Shown: positions 7,658-21,256 of the stretch, piece after piece
Layout: each line of letters starts with the position of its first letter
How positions within the stretch are numbered: the first letter of the stretch is position 1
DNA from: JAGDZR01 sp049115695
Lineage (GTDB): Bacteria; Bacteroidota; Bacteroidia; Cytophagales; Cyclobacteriaceae
Reading direction: 5' to 3'
DNA: 64,000 bases
Assembly: GCA_049115695.1 (NCBI GenBank)
Contig: JAGDZR010000013.1
Coordinates: 124,001-188,000 of the forward strand
The notes under the pieces: model-generated
What the model was told of the DNA's origin: nothing
Databases searched by the model: none
Seen by the model: the letters and a program-made list of their open reading frames with translations, nothing else
Translations under genes and position numbers: made by a program

Positions 7658-10600
7658 TTGGCTAACAACAATATCTCCCCGAGAATTAATTTCTCATCCA
7701 TCAAATCCGTTATCGATTATCCGGATTTTCTTGATGTACAGTTGAAGTCTTTCAGGGATTTCTTCCAATTGGATACACCAGCCGAACAGCGAGATGCTGA
7801 GGGATTATACAAGGTGTTCCAGGAAAATTTCCCGATTAGTGACTCAAGAGAGAATTTCGTTCTTGAGTTTATTGACTATACAGTCGACCCTCCTAAATAT
7901 TCTGTCCAGGAATGTATAGAAAGAGGATTGACATCTTCAGTTCCTTTGAAAGCAAAGCTTAGATTGCTTTGTAACGATGAGGAAAATGAAGATTTCGAAA
8001 CAATCGAACAGGAAGTTTTTCTAGGTAACATACCATACATGACCGAAAAAGGGTCGTTTGTTATCAATGGGGCTGAACGTGTGATCGTTTCACAACTTCA
8101 CAGATCACCAGGGGTGTTCTTTGCACAAAGCAAGCACACCAATGGAACATTGTTGTATTCCGCCAGGATTATTCCATTTAAAGGCTCCTGGATTGAATTT
8201 GCAACGGATGTAAACAACGTAATGTATGCTTACATCGACCGTAAAAAGAAGTTCCCAATTACAACATTACTCAGAGCAATTGGATATGGCTCTGATAAAG
8301 ACATTTTAGACCTGTTTGGTCTATCTGAGGAAATTGAGTCTACTGAAAAAGCCCTTAAAAAGGCGGTTGACAGAAGATTGGCTGCAAGAGTACTCAGAAC
8401 ATGGACAGAGGATTTCGTGGATGAGGATACCGGCGAAGTGGTATCTATCGACAGAAATGAAGTTATTCTTGAAAGAGATAGCATTCTGACCGAAGATGAT
8501 ATTGAGACAATTATTGATTCTGGAACAAAATCAATTATCCTTCACAGAAAGGACGTCAATATCGCTGAGTATTCTATTGTATACAACACGTTACAAAAGG
8601 ATAACTCAAACTCAGAAAAAGAAGCAGTAGAAACCATCTATCGACAGTTAAGAAATACTGAAGCGCCAGATGAGCAGACTGCAAGAGATATTATTCACAA
8701 CCTATTCTTTAGTGATAAACGATACGATCTTGGTGAAGTAGGTCGATACCGAATCAATAAGAAGTTAGGGTTGGATGTTGGATACGATAAAAGAGTGCTT
8801 ACCACTGAAGATATCATTCTAATTGTTAAGTATTTGATTGGATTGATCAACAGCCGTGCGGTAGTTGATGATATCGATCACTTGAGCAACAGAAGAGTTA
8901 GAACCGTAGGTGAGCAACTATATTCTCAATTCGGTGTAGGACTAGCCAGAATGGCCAGAACTATTCGAGAGCGAATGAATGTGAGAGACAATGAAGATTT
9001 CAAGCCAGTTGATTTGATCAACGCTCGAACACTTTCTTCAGTGATCAATTCATTCTTTGGCACTAACCAGCTTTCTCAGTTTATGGATCAAACCAATCCA
9101 TTGGCTGAGGTTACGCATAAAAGAAGAATGTCTGCGTTAGGACCAGGTGGGCTTTCAAGAGAGCGAGCAGGTTTCGAAGTACGAGATGTGCACTACACAC
9201 ACTATGGTCGTTTATGTACCATTGAAACACCGGAAGGCCCGAATATTGGACTGATTTCATCTCTATGTGTGCATGCCAAAGTAAATGGCATGGGCTTTAT
9301 TGAGACGCCATACAGACATGTTAATAAAGGCAAGGTGGATATGTCGGGTAATGTGAATTATCTGACAGCTGAAGAAGAAGATACGCACAATATTGCACAG
9401 GCGAATGCACCATTGACTGATAGCGGTGATTTTGAGAATGATAGAGTTAAGGCTCGTTTTGAAGGTGACTTCCCGGTTGTTGAGCCTAAAGAATTAGGTT
9501 ACATGGATGTTGCGCCTAACCAGATTGTTTCGGTTGCGGCATCAATGATTCCGTTCTTAGAGCATGATGATGCAAACCGTGCTTTGATGGGATCAAACAT
9601 GCAGCGTCAAGCTGTACCTCTTTTGAGACCCGATGCGCCGATTGTAGGAACTGGTCTTGAGAAGAGAGTTGCGCTTGATTCTCGTGCATTGATATTGGCT
9701 GAAGGAAATGGAGAGATTGAGTACGTCGATGCTAAGAAAATCATTGTTAGATATGATCAGGATAGCGTTGATAAACTGATTTCTTTTGACTCAGCGAGCA
9801 AAACTTACCAGCTTACCAAGTTTCGAAGAACAAACCAGGATACAAGTATCAACCTGAAGCCAATTGTGCTCAAAGGTGATAAGGTTGTAAAAGATCAGCC
9901 GTTGTGTCAAGGATTTGCAACTGAAAAAGGAGAATTGGCGCTAGGACGTAACCTTCAGGTGGCTTACATGCCTTGGCAAGGATACAACTTTGAGGATGCG
10001 ATTGTAATCTCAGAAAGGGTTGTTAGAGAAGATATTTTCACATCTATCCATATTGATGAATTTGAGTTAGAAGTTCGAGATACCAAGAGAGGTGAAGAAG
10101 AACTTACGTCAGAAATTCCTAACGTAAGTGAAGAGGCAGTTAAAAACCTGGATGAGAACGGAATTATCCGCATAGGTGCAGAAATTTCTGAAGGAGATAT
10201 TCTTATCGGAAAGATTACTCCGAAAGGAGAGTCTGATCCTACTCCGGAAGAGAAATTGTTGAGAGCTATTTTTGGTGATAAAGCTGGGGATGTAAAAGAC
10301 GCATCTCTTAAAGCTAGTCCTTCATTGAAGGGAGTTGTTATCGACACCAAATTGTTCTCAAGGCCTAAGAAGGACAAAGATCTTCGAGCCAGAACGAAGA
10401 AAGAAGTAGAACTACTGAAGAGTAGATATAGCCAGCAATTGACCGAGGTTAGAAACCAGATGGTTGAAAAAATGATCGAATTGTTGGATGGCAAAACCTG
10501 TACAGGCATCAAGCATAAGTTTGGTGAAGAGGTAATGTCTAAGGGGATGAAGTTCAATAGGAAAAATATTGAAAATAACCTATTCCCTGCCAAAAATGTA

Positions 10601-11530
10601 TTCAGAGATGAGAGTACTTATTCTGTTCCTGAAGAAGCTAACCTGATAAGTGACCTTACGATAGGTAACTGGGTAAGCGACGAGGAGATAAATGCCACGA
10701 TTTTCAAATTGATAAAGAAATACATTATCAAGCGAAATGAAATTGCTGGCTTATTCAAGAGGGAGCGATTCACGCTGGAAGTTGGTGATGAGTTACCAGC
10801 TGGTATTGTACAACTTGCAAAGGTTTATGTTGCGAAGAAGCGTAAACTAAAAGTTGGAGATAAGATGGCTGGTCGTCACGGTAACAAGGGTGTTGTTGCC
10901 AGGATCGTAAGGGAAGAAGATATGCCATTCATGGAGGATGGAACACCAATGGATATCGTATTGAATCCACTAGGTGTACCGTCTCGTATGAACATCGGCC
11001 AGATTTATGAAACTGTATTGGGTTGGGCTGGTAGAAAGCTTGGACGCAAGTATGCAACACCAATTTTTGATGGAGCAACAGAAGAGCAGGTACAAGCTGA
11101 ATTGAAAGAAGCAGGTCTTCCTTCATTTGGACGTACTTACTTGTATGATGGCCTGACGGGTGATATGTTTGATCAGCCGGTTACTGTTGGTATTGCCTAC
11201 ATGCTGAAACTAGGTCACTTAGTAGATGACAAGATGCACGCAAGATCGATAGGACCTTACTCATTGATTACACAGCAACCACTAGGTGGTAAAGCACAGT
11301 TTGGTGGTCAGCGATTTGGTGAGATGGAGGTTTGGGCACTCGAAGCATTCGGTGCGGCCAACGTCCTTCAGGAGATCTTGACAATCAAATCAGATGATGT
11401 GATTGGTAGAGCTAAAGCATATGAAGCCATTGTGAAAGGCGAGAACATGCAAAAGCCAAACATTCCAGAATCATTCAATGTACTTGTACATGAATTGAGA
11501 GGATTGGCATTAGAAATTACCTTAGATTAA
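7658..11530 (+). CDS. rpoB: DNA-directed RNA polymerase subunit beta
   Basis: RpoB forms the catalytic pincer of RNA polymerase. The frame is open from a GTG at 7610, but similarity to Bacteroidota beta subunits starts at about ANNNISPRINFSSIKSVIDYPDFLD, so the TTG at 7658 (1290 residues) is preferred; GTG at 7652 is possible and no ATG is available. The rifampicin pocket (about 9050-9170) reads QLSQFMDQTNPLAEVTHKRR then SALGPGG, with the Q, D, H, R and S residues of sensitive enzymes in place. GRHGNKGVV and the C-terminal QQPLGGKAQFGGQRFGEME are conserved. rpoC follows 47 bases later. Confidence 0.96.
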   Translation: MANNNISPRINFSSIKSVIDYPDFLDVQLKSFRDFFQLDTPAEQRDAEGLYKVFQENFPISDSRENFVLEFIDYTVDPPKYSVQECIERGLTSSVPLKAKLRLLCNDEENEDFETIEQEVFLGNIPYMTEKGSFVINGAERVIVSQLHRSPGVFFAQSKHTNGTLLYSARIIPFKGSWIEFATDVNNVMYAYIDRKKKFPITTLLRAIGYGSDKDILDLFGLSEEIESTEKALKKAVDRRLAARVLRTWTEDFVDEDTGEVVSIDRNEVILERDSILTEDDIETIIDSGTKSIILHRKDVNIAEYSIVYNTLQKDNSNSEKEAVETIYRQLRNTEAPDEQTARDIIHNLFFSDKRYDLGEVGRYRINKKLGLDVGYDKRVLTTEDIILIVKYLIGLINSRAVVDDIDHLSNRRVRTVGEQLYSQFGVGLARMARTIRERMNVRDNEDFKPVDLINARTLSSVINSFFGTNQLSQFMDQTNPLAEVTHKRRMSALGPGGLSRERAGFEVRDVHYTHYGRLCTIETPEGPNIGLISSLCVHAKVNGMGFIETPYRHVNKGKVDMSGNVNYLTAEEEDTHNIAQANAPLTDSGDFENDRVKARFEGDFPVVEPKELGYMDVAPNQIVSVAASMIPFLEHDDANRALMGSNMQRQAVPLLRPDAPIVGTGLEKRVALDSRALILAEGNGEIEYVDAKKIIVRYDQDSVDKLISFDSASKTYQLTKFRRTNQDTSINLKPIVLKGDKVVKDQPLCQGFATEKGELALGRNLQVAYMPWQGYNFEDAIVISERVVREDIFTSIHIDEFELEVRDTKRGEEELTSEIPNVSEEAVKNLDENGIIRIGAEISEGDILIGKITPKGESDPTPEEKLLRAIFGDKAGDVKDASLKASPSLKGVVIDTKLFSRPKKDKDLRARTKKEVELLKSRYSQQLTEVRNQMVEKMIELLDGKTCTGIKHKFGEEVMSKGMKFNRKNIENNLFPAKNVFRDESTYSVPEEANLISDLTIGNWVSDEEINATIFKLIKKYIIKRNEIAGLFKRERFTLEVGDELPAGIVQLAKVYVAKKRKLKVGDKMAGRHGNKGVVARIVREEDMPFMEDGTPMDIVLNPLGVPSRMNIGQIYETVLGWAGRKLGRKYATPIFDGATEEQVQAELKEAGLPSFGRTYLYDGLTGDMFDQPVTVGIAYMLKLGHLVDDKMHARSIGPYSLITQQPLGGKAQFGGQRFGEMEVWALEAFGAANVLQEILTIKSDDVIGRAKAYEAIVKGENMQKPNIPESFNVLVHELRGLALEITLD

Positions 11531-11577
11531 TTGAGTCATTAACGTCTCGAAAGAGGCATTGATATAAAACAATATTT

Positions 11578-15885
<4,308 letters not shown>

Positions 15886-15887
15886 AG

Positions 15888-16208
15888 ATGGAAGCTGAAG
15901 ATAAAAAAGATCAGAAAAATCTAAATATTGAACTTTCGGAGGAAACTGCTGAAGGTGTATACGCGAATTTGGCGATGATAGCTCACTCGAGCAGTGAATT
16001 TGTTATCGATTTCATTCGACTTATGCCTGGCGTACCGAAAGCGAAAGTAAAATCAAGAATTGTTATCACTCCAGAGCATGCAAAACGTCTTTTGCATGCT
16101 CTGCAGGATAATATCCAGAAATATGAGGCCACATTCGGGCCTATTAAGCAGGTAGAAGAAGCACCCAAATTTCCGATAAATTTTGGTGGAACAGTTGGTG
16201 AAGCCTGA
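15888..16208 (+). CDS. DUF3467 domain protein, rpoC-linked
   Basis: This 106-residue soluble protein contains the stretch GVYANLAMIAHSSSEFVIDFI and VKSRIVITPEHAKRLLHALQDN, which I recognise as the DUF3467 family; its function is not known to me. It follows rpoC by two bases, a neighbourhood that suggests a role near transcription or simply operon membership. A perfect 14-bp inverted repeat (16072-16103) lies inside the coding sequence. The rpsL promoter begins about 18 bases after its stop. Confidence 0.85.
   Translation: MEAEDKKDQKNLNIELSEETAEGVYANLAMIAHSSSEFVIDFIRLMPGVPKAKVKSRIVITPEHAKRLLHALQDNIQKYEATFGPIKQVEEAPKFPINFGGTVGEA
16072..16103 (+). repeat. Perfect 14-bp inverted repeat inside the DUF3467 gene
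   Basis: CAGAGCATGCAAAA (16072-16085) is followed by a CGTC loop and its exact complement TTTTGCATGCTCTG (16090-16103). It encodes PEHAKRLLHALQ in frame and has no T-run after it, so it does not look like an intrinsic terminator. The role, if any, is unknown. Confidence 0.9.
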
Positions 16209-16225
16209 GAATTGTTAATGCAATT

Positions 16226-16257
16226 TTTAGGATTACAAATCTTTATTTCTATCTTTG
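16226..16257 (+). promoter_or_regulatory. Promoter of the rpsL-rpsG-fusA-rpsJ operon
   Basis: TAtcTTTG at 16250-16257 matches the -7 consensus, with TTTA at 16226-16229 as a one-mismatch -33 element at 20-base spacing. The start region reads GCACTCCC. The rpsL ATG is 38 bases after the -7 box. Confidence 0.72.
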
Positions 16258-16295
16258 CACTCCCAAAAAATTTGGACATTAGAAAATTAGTATAA

Positions 16296-16676
16296 ATGCC
16301 TACTATTCAACAGTTAGTTAGAAAAGGAAGAAAGAAATTGACTTCCAAGTCTAAGTCACCCGCTCTGGATTCATGTCCACAGCGAAGAGGCGTATGTACC
16401 CGTGTGTACACTACTACACCAAAAAAGCCTAACTCAGCGATGAGGAAAGTGGCCAGGGTAAGACTTACAAATGGTAAAGAAGTTAACGCTTATATCCCTG
16501 GAGAGGGACACAACCTGCAAGAGCACTCGATCGTGCTTATCCGTGGGGGTCGTGTGAAAGATCTTCCAGGTGTTAGGTATCACATAGTGCGTGGAGCACT
16601 TGATACTGCTGGTGTTAGCGGTCGTTTACAAAGACGATCAAAGTATGGTGCTAAGCGTCCAAAAGACAAAAAATAG
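16296..16676 (+). CDS. rpsL: 30S ribosomal protein S12
   Basis: S12 sits at the decoding centre and controls accuracy. The 126-residue sequence has TTTPKKPNSAMRKVARVRL and GHNLQEHSIVLIRGGRVKDL, keeping the two lysines whose mutation gives streptomycin resistance in other bacteria, so the wild-type sensitive form is expected. First gene of the str operon; rpsG follows nine bases later. Confidence 0.98.
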   Translation: MPTIQQLVRKGRKKLTSKSKSPALDSCPQRRGVCTRVYTTTPKKPNSAMRKVARVRLTNGKEVNAYIPGEGHNLQEHSIVLIRGGRVKDLPGVRYHIVRGALDTAGVSGRLQRRSKYGAKRPKDKK

Positions 16677-16685
16677 GATTGAGAA

Positions 16686-17153
16686 ATGAGAAAAGCTAAG
16701 CCTAAAAAGCGATATATTCTACCTGATCCAGTATTCAGTGACACACTGGTTACCAAGTTTGTGAACTACTTGATGGTGGATGGTAAGAAAAGTATATCAT
16801 ATGGTATTTTCTATGATGCCATGAAGATAATTGAAGAGAAGACTGGTGAGAACGGACTCGAGACGTGGAAGACTGCTCTTCAGAATATTAGTCCATCTGT
16901 TGAAGTAAAGAGCCGAAGAGTAGGAGGGGCAACTTTCCAGGTGCCTATCGAAGTGAGACCGGATAGAAAGATTTCTCTTGGAATCAAATGGATGATCCGA
17001 TATGCACGATCTCGTGGTGAGAAGACAATGAAAGAAAGATTAGCTGGTGAGATCATCGCCGCTTCAAAAGGAGAAGGAGCTGCAGTGAAGAAGAAGGACG
17101 ATACTCACAGAATGGCTGATGCAAATAAGGCGTTCTCACACTTCAGACTGTAA
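16686..17153 (+). CDS. rpsG: 30S ribosomal protein S7
   Basis: S7 nucleates the 30S head and contacts E-site tRNA. The 155-residue protein includes VNYLMVDGKKSISYGIFYDAM and the signature VKSRRVGGATFQVPIEVRPDR. Length and position between rpsL and fusA are standard. In E. coli S7 is the str-operon autoregulator; no evidence for that is visible here. Confidence 0.98.
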   Translation: MRKAKPKKRYILPDPVFSDTLVTKFVNYLMVDGKKSISYGIFYDAMKIIEEKTGENGLETWKTALQNISPSVEVKSRRVGGATFQVPIEVRPDRKISLGIKWMIRYARSRGEKTMKERLAGEIIAASKGEGAAVKKKDDTHRMADANKAFSHFRL

Positions 17154-17167
17154 TTGGAATTAGTATA

Positions 17168-19205
17168 ATGGCAAAGAGAGATCTTAAATTCACCAGAAAC
17201 ATTGGTATTGCAGCGCATATTGATGCTGGTAAGACTACTACAACTGAACGTATCCTTTACTATACAGGTGTTAGTCACAAGATTGGAGAGGTGCACGATG
17301 GGGCAGCTACCATGGACTGGATGGAGCAAGAGCAGGAAAGAGGTATTACNNGATACTCCTGGACACGTTGACTTTACTGTTGAGGTTAACAGGTCTTTAA
17401 GAGTGCTTGACGGGTTGGTGTTCTTGTTTTCTGCTGTAGATGGAGTAGAGCCACAGTCTGAAACTAACTGGAGACTTGCTGACAACTACAAAGTAGCCCG
17501 AATCGGGTTTGTAAATAAAATGGACCGTCAGGGTGCAGATTTTCTTAACGTGTGCAAGCAAGTGAAGGAAATGTTAGGCACAAAGGCAGTTCCGTTGCAG
17601 TTGCCTATCGGCGCTGAGGATAATTTCCGCGGCGTAGTTGACTTGGTGGAAAATAAAGCCATGGTTTGGAATGAAGAAGATCAAGGGATGACCTTTGAGG
17701 AAATCGAAATTCCTGCTGACATGGCGGATGAAGTAGCTGAATATCGAGAAAACTTGGTAGAATCAGTTGCTGAATATGATGAAGGATTGATGGAGAAGTA
17801 TTTCGAAGATCCTGATTCAATCACAAAAGATGAAATCATTGCTGCACTTAGAGCTGCAACTATTGATTTGGCATTTGTACCTATGATGTGTGGGTCTGCG
17901 TTCAAAAACAAGGGAGTTCAGACATTGTTGGATTATGTGATGGAATTGCTTCCATCACCGCTAGATAGAGAGAGCATAACAGGAACTAATCCTGATACAG
18001 AAACTTCAGTGGTTCGCAAGCCAAGTTCTGATGAGCCGTTTGCAGCATTGGCTTTCAAAATTGCTACAGATCCATTTGTAGGAAGATTGTGCTTCGTGAG
18101 ATCTTACTCCGGAATGCTTGAATCCGGCTCTTACATCCATAACACACGAACCGGAAAGAAAGAGAGAATCTCTCGAATTTTCCAAATGCACGCTAATAAG
18201 CAAAATCAGATTGATGCACTTCATTGTGGAGATATTGGTGCTGTTGTGGGCTTTAAGGACATCAAAACTGGAGATACACTGTGTGACGAAAAGAATAAGA
18301 TTGTTCTTGAGTCTATGGTATTCCCTGATCCTGTTATTGGATACGCTATTGAGCCTAAAGCTCAGGCGGATGTTGATAAGTTGGGAATGGCAATTGCTAA
18401 GTTGGTAGAAGAGGATCCTACGCTTGTTGTAGAGTCTAACCACGAAACGGGGCAAACCATCCTGAAGGGAATGGGAGAGCTTCACCTGGATATTATCATT
18501 GATAGATTGAAGCGTGAGTTCAAAGTAGAAATCAATCAGGGAGCTCCTCAGGTAGCTTATAAGGAGACAATTCAAGCTTTGGTAGATCATAAAGAGGTTT
18601 ACAAGAAGCAGTCTGGTGGTCGTGGTAAGTTTGCGGATATCGTATTCGAATTGAGCCCAGTTGATGAAGATTTCGAAGGAGATGGCTTGCAATTTGAGAA
18701 TAAGATTGTTGGTGGTGCAATTCCAAAAGAATTTATCCCGGCTGTTGAAAAGGGTTTTACAATGGCAATGGCAAATGGTCCATTGGCTGGGTATCCGATT
18801 GATAGCATGAAGGTTAAACTATATCACGGATCATTCCACGATGTAGATTCAGACCAGTTATCATTCGAACTCGCAGCAAGAGCTGGTTTTAAATCGGCTA
18901 CCAAGAAAGCTAAGCCGGCACTGTTAGAACCAATCATGGGCGTTGAAGTAGTTTCTCCAGAAGAATATACTGGCTCGATTACAGGTGACCTTAACAGGAG
19001 AAGAGGTATCATGAAGGGAATGGAAATGAGAGGAATTTCTCAAGTGATCAAAGCGGATGTACCTCTTTCGGAACTGTTTGGATATGTTACTGATTTGAGA
19101 ACAATGAGTTCTGGTCGTGCGACTGCTTCATTGACATTCTCACACTATGATCAGGTACCACAAAATATTGCAGAGAAAGTTATTGCAGAGACTAAAGGTG
19201 AGTAA
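17168..19205 (+). CDS. fusA: Elongation factor G (sequence interrupted by a 2-N assembly gap)
   Basis: EF-G drives translocation and, with RRF, ribosome recycling. The start ATG at 17168 gives MAKRDLKFTRNIGIAAHIDAGKTTTTERIL (split here: IAAHIDAGKTTTTERIL is G1). The frame reads to QEQERGIT, meets NN at 17350-17351, and resumes in another frame as DTPGHVDFTVEVNRSLRVLDG to the stop at 19205. In the family the switch I segment and about 20-25 residues lie between these points, so bases are missing rather than a real frameshift. Downstream motifs (NKMDRQGADF, the DLNRRRGIMKGME region) are intact. The gene is likely functional in the organism. Confidence 0.95.
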
Positions 19206-19226
19206 TCTCCTTAATTGAAGAGAATT

Positions 19227-19532
19227 ATGAATCAAAAAATTAGAATAAAGCTTAGATCTTACGATCACAATCTGGTGGATAAGTCATCAGAAAAAATTGT
19301 AAGAGCAGTAAAAACTACTGGAGCGATTGTTAGCGGGCCTATTCCACTTCCAACTGAAAAGGAAAAGTTTACCGTTCTTCGTTCTCCTCACGTCAACAAG
19401 AAAGCACGTGAGCAGTTTCAACTGTGCACTTACAAGAGATTGGTGGATATCTATTCCAACAGCGCTAAGACAGTAGACGCTCTAATGAAATTGGAGCTTC
19501 CTAGCGGTGTAGATGTAGAGATCAAGGTCTAA
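19227..19532 (+). CDS. rpsJ: 30S ribosomal protein S10
   Basis: S10 is a 30S head protein and, as NusE, a partner of NusB in antitermination. The 101-residue protein begins MNQKIRIKLRSYDHNLVDKS and contains GPIPLPTEKEKFTVLRSPHVNKKAREQF, the family core. A TTG at 19215 would add four residues, but the ATG at 19227 gives the standard N-terminus. It closes the str operon: a strong terminator follows, separating it from the S10-operon genes that it heads in many other bacteria. Confidence 0.98.
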   Translation: MNQKIRIKLRSYDHNLVDKSSEKIVRAVKTTGAIVSGPIPLPTEKEKFTVLRSPHVNKKAREQFQLCTYKRLVDIYSNSAKTVDALMKLELPSGVDVEIKV

Positions 19533-19554
19533 ACGAAGGAACTAACATTCTGTT

Positions 19555-19587
19555 AAGAACCAATAAATTTTATTGGTTCTTTTTTTG
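19555..19587 (+). terminator. Rho-independent terminator after rpsJ
   Basis: AAGAACCAATAAA and TTTATTGGTTCTT form a near-perfect 13-bp inverted repeat with a minimal loop, running into a long T-run. It ends the rpsL-rpsG-fusA-rpsJ transcript. Confidence 0.88.
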
Positions 19588-19608
19588 TATTGAAATCAAT
19601 ATAAAAGA

Positions 19609-19639
19609 TTTGCTTGATGGGAGGGAATTGCTATCTTTG
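19609..19639 (+). promoter_or_regulatory. Promoter of the rplC ribosomal protein operon
   Basis: TTTG at 19609-19612 and TATCTTTG at 19632-19639 are separated by exactly 19 bases, a perfect Bacteroidota consensus match. The start region is GCAGTCCTTTTCC. The rplC ATG lies 57 bases downstream of the -7 box. Confidence 0.88.
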
Positions 19640-19696
19640 CAGTCCTTTTCCAAAAAAGTGAGGAAACAGGGTTTTTTAAATAATAAAACGTAAATA

Positions 19697-20329
19697 ATGC
19701 CTGGAATAATAGGTAAAAAGGTGGGGATGACAAGTGTGTTCATGGAGGACGGCAAAAATGTTGCTTGTACTTTGATTGAGGCGGGTCCCTGCGTCGTTAC
19801 GCAAGTTAGAAATGAGGAGACCGATGGATATCGGGCTGTTCAGCTTGCCTATGACGATAAAAAGGAGAAGAATACTCCGAAAGCCGAAAAAGGACACTTT
19901 AATAAAGCCAGTACGACTCCTAAGAAAAAATTGGTTGAGTTCAGAGATTTTAGAGCTGAGTTCGAAGACAAGATTGTTTTAGGTAATGAAATCCGAGTTG
20001 AGGATGTATTCAAGGAAGATGATTTCTTGGATGCAATTGGGATGTCAAAAGGAAAAGGATTTCAAGGTGTTGTTAAAAGACATGGATTTGGTGGTGTTGG
20101 ACAAAGCACACACGGTCAGCACAACAGAGACAGAGCTCCTGGTTCTATTGGTGCTGCGTCGTATCCTTCTAGAGTTTTCAAAGGACTCAGAATGGCTGGA
20201 CGTACCGGAAATGATAGGGTAAAGGTTTTGAATCTTAAAGTAGTAAAGATCTATCCTGAAAAGAATTTGATTTTAGTTAGTGGCTCAGTTCCTGGTGCCA
20301 AGAATTCATACGTGATCTTAGAAAAGTAA
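19697..20329 (+). CDS. rplC: 50S ribosomal protein L3
   Basis: L3 is an early assembly protein reaching toward the peptidyl-transferase centre. The 210-residue sequence starts MPGIIGKKVGMTSVF and has the signature FQGVVKRHGFGGVGQSTHGQ and the loop ending in FKGLRMAGRTGNDRV. It is the first gene after the promoter at 19609-19639 and four bases ahead of rplD. Confidence 0.98.
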   Translation: MPGIIGKKVGMTSVFMEDGKNVACTLIEAGPCVVTQVRNEETDGYRAVQLAYDDKKEKNTPKAEKGHFNKASTTPKKKLVEFRDFRAEFEDKIVLGNEIRVEDVFKEDDFLDAIGMSKGKGFQGVVKRHGFGGVGQSTHGQHNRDRAPGSIGAASYPSRVFKGLRMAGRTGNDRVKVLNLKVVKIYPEKNLILVSGSVPGAKNSYVILEK

Positions 20330-20333
20330 GGCG

Positions 20334-20960
20334 ATGAAATTAGCAGTTATTAATAGCGAAGGACAAGATACTGGGCGCAAGGTTGAGCTTAAGGATAGTA
20401 TCTATAAGGTAGAGCCTAACGAGCATGCTGTTTATTTGGAAGTCAAGCAGTACTTGGCTAATCAAAGACAAGGAACTCATAAGGTGAAAACCAGAAATGA
20501 GGTTACTGGATCGACTAGAAAGATCAAGAAGCAGAAAGGTACTGGTACAGCGCGAGCAGGTAGCATTAAGTCTCCTGTTTTTAGAGGTGGGGGTACAATG
20601 TTCGGTCCTGAACCAAGAGATTATGGTTTCAAACTTAATCGCAAGGTTAAGAAATTGGCCAAGAGATCGGCATTGTCGGTAAAGGCAGCAGATAAGCAAA
20701 TCAAAGTTTTGGAAGATCAGAAACTTGATGCTCCTAAGACCAAGACTTTTGCAAATATTCTTAAGAATTTATCACTCGAAGTAGACAAAGCACTTTTCGT
20801 AATTGGTGAAGCAAATGACAATGTTTATTTGTCGGCTAGAAATATACCAAACGCAAAGGTTGTATCTGCTTTAGAGTTGAATACATACGAATTAGTGAAC
20901 GCAGATTGTATTGTGCTTTTTGAAAGTGCTGTTCAATCTATTGAAAACGGACTGAACTGA
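20334..20960 (+). CDS. rplD: 50S ribosomal protein L4
   Basis: L4 lines the exit tunnel. The 208-residue protein has the KTRNEVTGSTRKIKKQKGTG tunnel loop, followed by GSIKSPVFRGGGTMFGP. In E. coli L4 represses its operon by attenuation in a long leader; the 57-base leader here is too short for the same structure. Its stop overlaps the rplW start by one base. Confidence 0.97.
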   Translation: MKLAVINSEGQDTGRKVELKDSIYKVEPNEHAVYLEVKQYLANQRQGTHKVKTRNEVTGSTRKIKKQKGTGTARAGSIKSPVFRGGGTMFGPEPRDYGFKLNRKVKKLAKRSALSVKAADKQIKVLEDQKLDAPKTKTFANILKNLSLEVDKALFVIGEANDNVYLSARNIPNAKVVSALELNTYELVNADCIVLFESAVQSIENGLN

Positions 20961-21247
20961 TGGGAGTATTAATCAAACCACTAGTAACTGAGAAATTCTC
21001 AGAAATGAACGAAGTTGGTAAATACGGCTTCATTGTTAGTAAGGATGCTAACAAAGTTCAGATCAAGCAAGAAGTAGAGAAGACTTACGGTGTTACCGTT
21101 GAGTCTGTAAATACGATGATCCAGGCTGGTAGATCTAAATCAAGATTTACTAAATCTGGCGTAATATCAGGGCGGACACCTGCTTATAAGAAAGCAGTAG
21201 TGAAAGTCGCTGAAGGAGAAATTATTGATTTTTATAGCGGAATATAA
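20960..21247 (+). CDS. rplW: 50S ribosomal protein L23
   Basis: L23 stands at the tunnel exit and docks trigger factor and SRP. The 95-residue protein begins MGVLIKPLVTEKFSEMNE and includes FIVSKDANKVQIKQEVEKTYGV, the family signature region. Start overlaps the rplD stop by one base, implying coupling. Confidence 0.97.
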   Translation: MGVLIKPLVTEKFSEMNEVGKYGFIVSKDANKVQIKQEVEKTYGVTVESVNTMIQAGRSKSRFTKSGVISGRTPAYKKAVVKVAEGEIIDFYSGI

Positions 21248-21256
21248 TTAATAAGA

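Noticed and set aside
17168..19205. fusA as a programmed frameshift or pseudogene
   Set aside because: The break coincides with N bases and with missing conserved residues, so assembly error is the simpler reading.
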